Positions 1 through 4,613 of a DNA stretch of 5,097 nt are shown piece after piece. Location of the stretch: positions 1-5,097 of the forward strand of contig JALRHN010000153.1 in NCBI GenBank assembly GCA_023259575.1, in the 5' to 3' direction. Source of the stretch: Candidatus Kapaibacterium sp. (GTDB taxonomy: Bacteria > Bacteroidota > Ignavibacteria > Kapaibacteriales > UBA961). The notes below the pieces were generated by a model that was given only the letters and a program-made list of their open reading frames with translations, was not told the origin of the DNA and ran no database searches. Both the position numbers and the translations under genes were made by a program. Positions within the stretch are counted from its first letter, which is position 1. Every line of letters begins with the position of its first letter.

Positions 1-1
1 A

Positions 2-64
2 GATGGTTGGATAAATGTAAATGAATTGTTACTTCAAAAAGGGCTTGCAGTAAAGTTCATGTAG
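2..64 (+). CDS. C-terminal end of a gene cut by the window edge, possibly staphylococcal-nuclease-like
   Basis: An open frame enters from the left edge and runs 20 codons to a TAG at 62-64. The visible residues contain VNELLLQKGLAVKFM. This resembles the late segment of staphylococcal-nuclease (SNase/thermonuclease) domains, where an (I/V)N-x-x-(L/M)(L/V)-x-x-G-x-A pattern precedes the last helix. If that is right, the whole protein would be a calcium-dependent phosphodiesterase of about 130-200 residues whose catalytic Arg/Glu/Arg lie outside the window. The stop sits 15 bases before the polymerase gene on the same strand. The partial gene is well supported by frame and context; the family call rests on about 15 residues and is tentative. 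Confidence 0.6.
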   Translation, partial: DGWINVNELLLQKGLAVKFM

Positions 65-67
65 ACA

Positions 68-73
68 TATAAT
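68..73 (+). promoter_or_regulatory. TATAAT -10-like element directly before the polymerase gene
   Basis: A perfect TATAAT ends six bases before the ATG at 80. No Shine-Dalgarno sequence is present between the upstream stop (64) and the ATG. Initiation about 7 bases after the hexamer would place the RNA 5' end at or next to the A of the ATG, giving a leaderless or near-leaderless message. Seventeen bases upstream is TTGCAG (45-50), which matches only the first three bases of a -35 consensus. In a genome this AT-rich, a TATAAT can occur by chance, so the support comes mainly from the same arrangement being seen at other gap-preceded genes. Confidence 0.45.
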
Positions 74-79
74 AGTTAT

Positions 80-1243
80 ATGGCTAATAATGTAAGAAAG
101 CTGTTCATAGATATGAACAGCTTTTATTCTTCTATAGAGCAACAAGAAAATAATAAATATAGAAAACAGCCTACAATAGTAGTACCTATTCTAACTGATT
201 ATACTTGTGCTATTGCTGCTAGTTATGAAGCTAAAGCACACGGAATTAAATCAGGAATGAGTGTATTGGATGCTGTAAGAAAATATCCTTTGCTTAATGT
301 TGTTGAAGCTAGACCGTTAGAATATGTAAAGATGCATACTAAATTGGTCCGTGTTTTAAAAAGACATTTCTGTAACGTAAAAGTATTGTCTATTGATGAA
401 ATGTCATGTGATATAGAAAACATGTCTGATACTGATTATTTCAAAATATCAGCAGCATTAAAAGCAGATATATTTAAAGAACTTGGTGAATGTATGTCCT
501 GTTCTATTGGTGTAAGTGATAATACATTCTTAGCTAAAGTTGCATCTGATTTTCAAAAGCCTAATGGATTTACAATTGTGAAATCATATGAGGATTTATA
601 TAATTTAAAACTAACAGATCTTCCTGGCATTAATACTAGAATGCAGAAAAGATTGAATAGTTCCTCAATCTATACAGTAAAAGATTTATGTTCTTTAAAT
701 GAACTTGAATTGAAAAAAGCTTGGGGTAGTGTTGTTGGAGCTAGATGGTATTACATGTTGAGAGGTAATCAAGACTGTGATTACGGCATGCATTATAAAG
801 ATATTCCTACTACAATAGGTCATGCTCACGTACTTCCCCCCAATATGAAATCTATGGAAGGAGCTTATACTATTTTTGAAGCTCTTATATGTCGTGGTCT
901 TAATCGCCTCACAGAATATAGATTATGTGCTAGTAAATTAGATATATTTTTATCATGGAAGAATAAACCATCTAAAGGTTGTTATAAATTCTCTACTCCC
1001 ATAGTTACTTCTTCTTCTAATCACGGTTACTGGATGAATCAAGCGGTAGAACTATGGAAGAAAATCCCTTATGAAATCCAAGGTAAACCATTTAGTGTAG
1101 GTATTAGATTTACTCACACTATTCCAGAAAAAGATCTGAACTTATCTTTGTTTGATATACCTTTAGAAAAATTTAATATGCAAAAGAAATATATGTTACC
1201 TGAGCGTATTTCTTTTGGTAATCCAGATAGAATGTTCAATTAA
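80..1243 (+). CDS. Y-family translesion DNA polymerase (DinB/UmuC type)
   Basis: This is a template-dependent, error-prone polymerase that extends DNA past lesions; it lacks a proofreading domain. At 387 residues it lies between typical DinB (about 350) and UmuC (about 420). The N-terminal palm motif FIDMNSFY carries metal ligand Asp11 and the steric-gate position Tyr16. The fingers have ASYEAKAHGIKSGM (47-60). The second catalytic pair is Asp106-Glu107 in LSIDE. The family lysine motifs follow (Lys153 and KPNG at 160-163). A helix-hairpin-helix thumb segment is at about 178-192 (LTDLPGINTRMQKRL), and the little-finger domain spans about 240-350. NLSLF at 354-358 resembles the QL(S/D)LF sliding-clamp peptide. 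The RISFG near the C-terminus recalls the tail of UmuC-like proteins. All catalytic residues are intact. The ATG at 80 is chosen because the palm motif follows immediately; no Shine-Dalgarno site precedes it. The DinB versus UmuC subfamily is not settled. Confidence 0.95.
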   Translation: MANNVRKLFIDMNSFYSSIEQQENNKYRKQPTIVVPILTDYTCAIAASYEAKAHGIKSGMSVLDAVRKYPLLNVVEARPLEYVKMHTKLVRVLKRHFCNVKVLSIDEMSCDIENMSDTDYFKISAALKADIFKELGECMSCSIGVSDNTFLAKVASDFQKPNGFTIVKSYEDLYNLKLTDLPGINTRMQKRLNSSSIYTVKDLCSLNELELKKAWGSVVGARWYYMLRGNQDCDYGMHYKDIPTTIGHAHVLPPNMKSMEGAYTIFEALICRGLNRLTEYRLCASKLDIFLSWKNKPSKGCYKFSTPIVTSSSNHGYWMNQAVELWKKIPYEIQGKPFSVGIRFTHTIPEKDLNLSLFDIPLEKFNMQKKYMLPERISFGNPDRMFN

Positions 1244-1247
1244 CTTG

Positions 1248-1253
1248 TAAAAT
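1248..1253 (+). promoter_or_regulatory. TAAAAT -10-like element before the gene at 1261
   Basis: In the 17-base gap after the polymerase stop, TAAAAT ends seven bases before the ATG at 1261. A second candidate, TATAAC (1254-1259), sits only one base from the ATG. No Shine-Dalgarno sequence is present. With the first hexamer the expected RNA start falls on or next to the start codon, as at 68-73. There is no convincing -35 element. Weak on its own. Confidence 0.35.
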
Positions 1254-1260
1254 TATAACT

Positions 1261-1569
1261 ATGAAACTAAATATTGAAATTGATAATGTATCCGAAGGTC
1301 AAGCAAAAGCAATAGAAGACATGCTTGCTGTTTGGCTCTTGCTTGTAGAAAAAGAAAAGGGCAGGTGGGTATCAATGTTTATCAATGGTACAGCAGGATT
1401 CAACCCAGATATCAGAGTTAATGGTAAAGACCCTGAGAGATATCTTGAAAATATTGGACCTAGATGGAATACAATCAACAAAGATACAGAAGAAGAAGAT
1501 GAAGTATATTTCTTAGATTATGAAAGAATCGAGCAGCTTTTAGAAAATAAGGAACAGAATGACTCCTGA
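1261..1569 (+). CDS. Hypothetical protein, small and acidic at its C-terminus
   Basis: This 102-residue protein belongs to no family I can name. The N-terminal half has an alternating amphipathic pattern (MKLNIEID, then QAKAIEDMLAVWLLLVEKEKG), and the centre has RWVSMFINGTAGFNPDIRVNG (about 35-55), which reads like two beta strands joined by a Gly-rich turn. The C-terminal third is rich in Glu (TEEEDE) and probably helical. The centre vaguely recalls uncharacterised small phage proteins, but I cannot assign a function. There is no signal peptide or transmembrane segment. It overlaps the next gene by 11 bases, so the two are probably co-translated. The ATG start lacks a Shine-Dalgarno site and is preceded by a -10-like hexamer. 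Confidence 0.85.
   Translation: MKLNIEIDNVSEGQAKAIEDMLAVWLLLVEKEKGRWVSMFINGTAGFNPDIRVNGKDPERYLENIGPRWNTINKDTEEEDEVYFLDYERIEQLLENKEQNDS
1549..1553 (+). promoter_or_regulatory. Shine-Dalgarno site AAGGA for the gene at 1559
   Basis: AAGGA lies inside the last codons of the preceding gene, five bases before the ATG at 1559. It fixes that start and shows that the host ribosome uses Shine-Dalgarno pairing, in contrast to the gap-preceded genes in this window. Confidence 0.7.
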
Positions 1570-2209
1570 ATATTTAAAAATTCTAATAGGTGAAGATAAA
1601 ATTCTTTCCATGCCGTTTGATAGTGTTGTAGCTTCTATGACACATCAGTTCTTATCTAATACTGAAGATGAAAACTTTATTTCAGATACATATTATTATG
1701 TTTTTGTAAATGCATCAAAACAAATAGAAAAATGGCTCTTAGATTGTATTGATGAAGACTTTTTAAATCCAATTAATCTTTTTGGTGATTGGATGAACAA
1801 CTTTATGGATTACACTGCCGCAAGAAACAAAAGATTAATGAAAGATCTTGTATTATGTTTTTCTGATGGTAGTGAATGGACAATTCGTGTTGTAGATATT
1901 TTATATATCAAGCAAAGAAAAGAAAATGATTATAATTCTTTTATTTCGGTAAACACAGATGATCCTATTGTTAGATCTGAAAAAGAAATGTTAGAATGGG
2001 TTCAAAATAATTGTGGATGGGATGAAATTTCTGATTATTTAACAGAAACTAAAAGACCACAACCTGAATTGGATTATGAAGCTGAATTTGTTAAATGTGA
2101 GAAGAAATTTGTAGATTGGTCTGAAGATCTCTCAGTAATGGACTTGATATCAGGAACTAGAAATGATATAGTCTTTATTGAGGACGACGAGGATGATAAA
2201 CCCGTATAG
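1559..2209 (+). CDS. Hypothetical acidic protein
   Basis: This 216-residue protein has no family I recognise. It is soluble in character: many Asp/Glu, several aromatic residues, no hydrophobic stretch long enough to span a membrane and no export signal. The N-terminal half (about 20-90) looks helical, with KQIEKWLLDCIDEDF. The middle has a strand-like stretch LVLCFSDGSEWTIRVVDILYI (about 97-117). The C-terminus ends in an acidic run at Glu208-Asp213 followed by KPV. The codons of that run (GAG GAC GAC GAG GAT GAT) also supply the ribosome site of the next gene. The ATG start is backed by AAGGA five bases upstream. It overlaps the previous gene by 11 bases and the next by 17, so it belongs to the same coupled series. 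Confidence 0.88.
   Translation: MTPEYLKILIGEDKILSMPFDSVVASMTHQFLSNTEDENFISDTYYYVFVNASKQIEKWLLDCIDEDFLNPINLFGDWMNNFMDYTAARNKRLMKDLVLCFSDGSEWTIRVVDILYIKQRKENDYNSFISVNTDDPIVRSEKEMLEWVQNNCGWDEISDYLTETKRPQPELDYEAEFVKCEKKFVDWSEDLSVMDLISGTRNDIVFIEDDEDDKPV
2180..2184 (+). promoter_or_regulatory. Shine-Dalgarno site GAGGA that fixes the glycosylase start at 2193
   Basis: GAGGA begins at 2180, eight bases before the ATG at 2193. An in-frame TTG at 2178 could extend the protein by five residues, but it overlaps this site and has no ribosome site of its own, so the ATG is preferred. Confidence 0.65.
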
Positions 2210-2792
2210 CATTACTAATTATAATAGAACTATACCAGAACTAGAAGAATTTCTTTTATTTTGTATTGTAGTAGCAGGTAAAACAGCTTATATACAGGCT
2301 CGTAAATTAGATGAATTCCTGCTGTCTGTTAAAACTAGATTAATGATGCCAGAACGAGTATCTCCTTTTCAAATTATCAAAAGTGCAGAACAACACGGAA
2401 TCTTAATGCAAGAGATTCAAAAAGCTAAACTTGGACAATACAATAAAATCTATAAAGCATTCAAATATATATCTGAATGTCAATATGATTTAAAGAAGAT
2501 GACTCCAGAACTATTAGAAATGATACCTGGGGTTGGTTTTAAGAGCAGTAGATTCTTTCTTTTGCATTCAGATATAAATTATCAAAATATTATTGCGATT
2601 TTAGATACTCATATTCTCAAATTCATAAAAGAAAATATTGATAATCGAGCACCAAAATCCACCCCTGTTATCCGAGTTACATATAAATATTGGGAAGATT
2701 TATTCTTATATTGGTGTCAGTGTAATAATAAAAACGTAGCTGATTTTGATTTAGAAGTTTGGAAATCATATGCGAGGACAGAAAATTCATGA
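2193..2792 (+). CDS. Helix-hairpin-helix DNA glycosylase/lyase (HhH-GPD superfamily, endonuclease III/OGG-like)
   Basis: This 199-residue enzyme would remove damaged bases from DNA and probably cleave the abasic site. The diagnostic segment is LLEMIPGVGFKSSRFFLL (107-124) followed by AILDTHILKF (135-144). It matches the HhH plus Asp-Thr-His core of the superfamily. Lys117 sits where the Schiff-base lysine of endonuclease III and OGG lies, and Asp138 where the catalytic aspartate lies, so a bifunctional glycosylase/AP lyase is predicted. The four-cysteine iron-sulfur loop of classical endonuclease III is absent; only Cys24, Cys96, Cys175 and Cys177 are present, at the wrong spacing. The ending ADFDLEVWKSYAR recalls compact OGG-type glycosylases, making oxidised purines a plausible but unproven substrate. 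The ATG start is chosen for its GAGGA site. Its stop overlaps the next ATG as ATGA. Confidence 0.85.
   Translation: MINPYSITNYNRTIPELEEFLLFCIVVAGKTAYIQARKLDEFLLSVKTRLMMPERVSPFQIIKSAEQHGILMQEIQKAKLGQYNKIYKAFKYISECQYDLKKMTPELLEMIPGVGFKSSRFFLLHSDINYQNIIAILDTHILKFIKENIDNRAPKSTPVIRVTYKYWEDLFLYWCQCNNKNVADFDLEVWKSYARTENS
2774..2778 (+). promoter_or_regulatory. Shine-Dalgarno site GAGGA that fixes the sigma factor start at 2789
   Basis: GAGGA lies ten bases before the ATG at 2789, inside the last codons of the glycosylase gene. It favours this ATG over an in-frame TTG at 2759, which has no ribosome site and would enlarge the overlap from 4 to 34 bases. Confidence 0.6.
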
Positions 2793-3388
2793 AATATAGC
2801 GATGTCATAAAACCGGGAGAACTACAAATTCTCAATCAATATGATGCATTAGCTCATAAAGTAGCGAATAATTATATGAGAAAATTACCTGGTACTCATT
2901 TTGATTATGAAGATTTATATCAATGGGCGAGATTGGGTATTCTTAACGCACATAGAACCTTTAATTATAGCAAAGATGTAAAGTTTCTCACACATGCTTA
3001 TAATCAGGCATCGTTTTCTATCTCACATTACCTGAGAGCTGATACAGGATTGATTAGAATTCCTCATTCAAAACTTACAAATGAGAATATCAAAAAGCCA
3101 TCCTACACTGATATCACTTTATTACATGATAGAGAACAGCAACCAGTGATTGAATCTTATGGTAATGTTGACCTTAGGAATTTACTGGATCACTATTCTA
3201 TCAATCTTAATCAGAAACAAAAAGATGTACTCAATATGTATTATGTCCAAGGTTTAACATTAGATGAAATAGCCTCTAGAATGAAAATTGCAAGACAAGC
3301 AATTGATTCACATCATCAAAAAGCTATAAAGATTCTTCGTCAATGTTTTGTTGAAGATAAAATAGATAGATCCGTTCTTGGTGTTTGA
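2789..3388 (+). CDS. Phage RNA polymerase sigma factor, sigma-70 family, regions 2 and 4 only
   Basis: The 199-residue protein would bind core RNA polymerase and direct it to a set of phage promoters. Region 2.1/2.2 spans about 14-60, with DYEDLYQWARLGILNAHRTF (39-58) matching the core-binding DLIQEG...A...F pattern. Regions 2.3/2.4 follow as KFLTHAYNQ...SISHYLRADTGLIRIPHS (65-94), ending in the RIP signature that follows region 2.4 in primary sigmas. Region 4 is at about 139-185, with LNQKQKDVLNMYYVQGLTL and the helix-turn-helix TLDEIASRMKIARQAIDSHHQKA. Regions 1.1 and most of 3 are missing. Against E. coli sigma-70, the aligned Trp433-Trp434 of region 2.3 are Asn72-Gln73, and Gln437 is Phe76, so promoter opening and -10 specificity should differ. 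It starts in an ATGA overlap with the glycosylase stop and is probably translationally coupled to it. Confidence 0.92.
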   Translation: MKYSDVIKPGELQILNQYDALAHKVANNYMRKLPGTHFDYEDLYQWARLGILNAHRTFNYSKDVKFLTHAYNQASFSISHYLRADTGLIRIPHSKLTNENIKKPSYTDITLLHDREQQPVIESYGNVDLRNLLDHYSINLNQKQKDVLNMYYVQGLTLDEIASRMKIARQAIDSHHQKAIKILRQCFVEDKIDRSVLGV

Positions 3389-3395
3389 AAGATTG

Positions 3396-3401
3396 TATAA
3401 G
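3396..3401 (+). promoter_or_regulatory. TATAAG -10-like element before the gene at 3410
   Basis: TATAAG lies in the 21-base gap after the sigma factor gene and ends eight bases before the ATG at 3410, predicting an RNA start one or two bases from the start codon. No clear -35 is visible. The purine stretch GAGAAG between hexamer and ATG could act as a weak Shine-Dalgarno site, so this case is less clean than the one at 68-73. Confidence 0.35.
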
Positions 3402-3409
3402 AGAAGTAT

Positions 3410-3943
3410 ATGTCAGTATCAGATAATAACCAAGCATCTTTCATGTTCGAACTAAAAAAAGAACATTACGTCCTACCTTCTAAGATACTTGCTAGGTATT
3501 GTTTCAAAGAAGAAATGATTCCTTTTGAGGATATATATCTTGAAGTGCAATCCTCACAATGGGTTATCAAAGATGTAGAATCAGACATCATAATGCCTCT
3601 TGATCATGAAATTTTTATTGAATGGTATGATCCTAATGATAAGAGGGCATCAAAATATCTTGATTTTATTGTAGATAGTAGAGTTGCTGATTTCACCCCA
3701 TCCCCTGTTGGTGAATTTACTGATACTGACATATACCTAGAAGAAGATGTTTATAATAATCTATCATTAGCTTCTTTCTTAGGATTAAATGGACAAATAG
3801 AATCTGAAGATGGAAATATTAGATTAGTATTGTCGCATCATCCCAGACAAAAGAAATATACTTTTAAAGATAAAATACAAATCTTCAAATATCTAATGAG
3901 TAATAACTTTACATTCCAAAATGTAATAGTAACCCCAGAATAA
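3410..3943 (+). CDS. Hypothetical acidic protein, last gene of the rightward block
   Basis: This 177-residue protein has no recognised family. It is Asp/Glu-rich with many aromatic residues and looks mostly beta-stranded in the first half (HYVLPSKILARYCF, DIYLEVQSSQWVIKDV, EIFIEWYDPND). The centre carries an acidic stretch TDTDIYLEEDVYNN (about 104-117). The C-terminal part has a hydrophobic-basic segment (LVLSHHPRQKKYTFKDKIQIF) and ends NVIVTPE. There is no signal peptide or transmembrane segment. The ATG at 3410 is the first in the frame after the sigma stop. The gene ends three bases before the terminator hairpin, which fits the end of a transcription unit. Confidence 0.85.
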   Translation: MSVSDNNQASFMFELKKEHYVLPSKILARYCFKEEMIPFEDIYLEVQSSQWVIKDVESDIIMPLDHEIFIEWYDPNDKRASKYLDFIVDSRVADFTPSPVGEFTDTDIYLEEDVYNNLSLASFLGLNGQIESEDGNIRLVLSHHPRQKKYTFKDKIQIFKYLMSNNFTFQNVIVTPE

Positions 3944-3945
3944 AG

Positions 3946-3970
3946 AAAACCCGCTCTAATGGCGGGTTTT
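3946..3970. terminator. Bidirectional intrinsic terminator between convergent genes
   Basis: AAAACCCGC (3946-3954) pairs perfectly with GCGGGTTTT (3962-3970) around the 7-base loop TCTAATG. The 9-bp stem has a five-pair G/C core, the strongest G/C cluster seen in this window. On the + strand the stem ends in TTTT followed by AGTT. On the - strand it ends in TTTT followed by CTTTA. It can therefore stop transcripts arriving from either side. It starts 3 bases after the rightward stop codon and contains the leftward gene's stop codon in its loop. Confidence 0.9.
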
Positions 3971-4261
3971 AGTTCTTAAATCATATGCTTTATTTAGAAA
4001 TCTGATTAACTGACTAACTGAAGCTGGAAATACACCTCCAGAATTACCAGCATTATGAGCGTTGATTCCAGAAAATTTGTTATCTGGATGTTTCAAATCC
4101 ACAAATGTATATACTGTATGATTCTTATGTGTGGCTATCCTGATATCATCAAATATACCATCATTAGCTTTAGAGAACTTTTGGATAATACAAATTATCT
4201 CGTTAATTCTCAACTTGTATTTTTTACTATATAGATATTGGGTTAGTTGTTCAATTTCCAT
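3956..4261 (-). CDS. Hypothetical small basic protein
   Basis: This 101-residue protein has no recognised family. The N-terminal third is Lys-rich and looks helical (QLTQYLYSKKYKLRINEIICIIQKF). The middle has strand-like DIRIATHKNHTVYTFVDLKH, and a Gly/Asn/Ser-rich turn (INAHNAGNSGGVFPAS, about 66-81) precedes a final helix LIRFLNKAYDL. There is no membrane segment or signal peptide. The last codons (AAA ACC CGC CAT TAG) lie inside the terminator hairpin, so Lys-Thr-Arg-His at the C-terminus is partly dictated by the terminator sequence. The ATG at 4261 follows a TGATATAAT element by five bases and has no classical Shine-Dalgarno site. The gene may thus have its own promoter in addition to readthrough from 4296. 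Confidence 0.82.
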   Translation of the reverse strand: MEIEQLTQYLYSKKYKLRINEIICIIQKFSKANDGIFDDIRIATHKNHTVYTFVDLKHPDNKFSGINAHNAGNSGGVFPASVSQLIRFLNKAYDLRTKTRH

Positions 4262-4266
4262 ACACC

Positions 4267-4275
4267 ATTATATCA
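4267..4275 (-). promoter_or_regulatory. Extended -10 element TGATATAAT before the leftward gene at 4261
   Basis: Read on the - strand, TGATATAAT combines a perfect TATAAT hexamer (4272-4267) with the upstream TGn of extended -10 promoters. It ends five bases before the ATG. TTGCAA (4293-4288) lies 15 bases further upstream as a possible, slightly short-spaced -35. This is the strongest promoter-like sequence in the window. The predicted RNA start is on or one base beside the start codon. Confidence 0.55.
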
Positions 4276-4280
4276 TGTAT

Positions 4281-4299
4281 ATAGTATTTGCAAAACTAT
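4281..4299. repeat. Imperfect palindrome over the leftward promoter's -35 position
   Basis: ATAGT (4281-4285) and ACTAT (4295-4299) flank the perfect palindrome TTTGCAAA (4287-4294), with one unpaired A at 4286. Its core coincides with the candidate -35 of the leftward promoter, so it could be a repressor or activator site. It also covers the stop codon of the gene at 4296. It is not followed by a T-run on either strand and has little G/C, so it is a poor terminator candidate. A chance origin in AT-rich DNA is possible. Confidence 0.35.
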
Positions 4300-4613
4300 T
4301 TCTTAGTATATTTTGATTTCTGGTTATGTAAAGAATTTAAATGATGTTCAGGAACCATATTCATAACCTGCACATCTCCGTCTTCTTCAAAAAATACAAT
4401 ATGATTTGAATCTACAGCTGATGGTAAATGTAGTTCTTCGTCAGTCAATGTTTTTCTGAATTTAGAAATAGGTATAGCATTTTCCCATTGACCATCAGGA
4501 TCTACATAATAATTTTCAGCGTCATATTGATTTAAAGTATCATCAAGATTTTCATGTAACTCAACTTTATATACTTTTTCAAATTTACTACTTTTTTTGA
4601 TATACTTGGACAT
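4296..4613 (-). CDS. Hypothetical acidic protein whose 5' end overlaps the upstream gene by 82 bases
   Basis: The 105-residue frame has no recognised family. It begins with a basic stretch (MSKYIKKSSKFEKVYKVEL) and then turns strongly acidic (ENLDDTLNQYDAENYYVDPD, FRKTLTDEELHLP, FFEEDGDVQVM), ending in a basic tail KSKYTKK. The balanced residue composition suggests a genuine protein rather than a shadow. The ATG at 4613 has neither a Shine-Dalgarno site nor a clear -10 hexamer; the preceding bases are AAAATAATACT. Either it is translated from a leaderless or AT-rich start, or some product arises by frameshift from the upstream gene, whose last 27 codons overlap it in another frame. An A7 run lies nine residues' distance into the overlap. 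Confidence 0.78.
   Translation of the reverse strand: MSKYIKKSSKFEKVYKVELHENLDDTLNQYDAENYYVDPDGQWENAIPISKFRKTLTDEELHLPSAVDSNHIVFFEEDGDVQVMNMVPEHHLNSLHNQKSKYTKK

Noticed and set aside
223..423. 66-codon open frame on the - strand inside the polymerase gene
   Set aside because: It lies wholly antisense to a gene with intact catalytic motifs and has no independent ribosome site or family resemblance.
1299..1481. 60-codon open frame on the - strand inside the gene at 1261-1569
   Set aside because: It is antisense to a coupled gene in an operon and its composition is that of a reverse-frame shadow.
2178..2192. TTG start adding five residues to the glycosylase
   Set aside because: The GAGGA site at 2180-2184 overlaps the TTG but is ideally spaced for the ATG at 2193; the extra residues match nothing in the family.
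2759..2788. TTG start adding ten residues to the sigma factor
   Set aside because: The ATG at 2789 makes a classical ATGA overlap and has GAGGA ten bases upstream, while the TTG has no ribosome site.
3454..3462. A-run (CTAAAAAAAG) near the start of the gene at 3410 as a frameshift site
   Set aside because: The same frame continues for more than 150 codons and no overlapping gene or alternative frame would use a slip here.
4131..4316. 61-codon hydrophobic open frame on the + strand that could look like a small membrane protein
   Set aside because: It starts at GTG without a ribosome site and overlaps the leftward gene for most of its length. Its Ile/Leu/Phe-rich character is what antisense reading of a Lys/Asn-rich gene produces. 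A toxin-like role cannot be supported from sequence alone.
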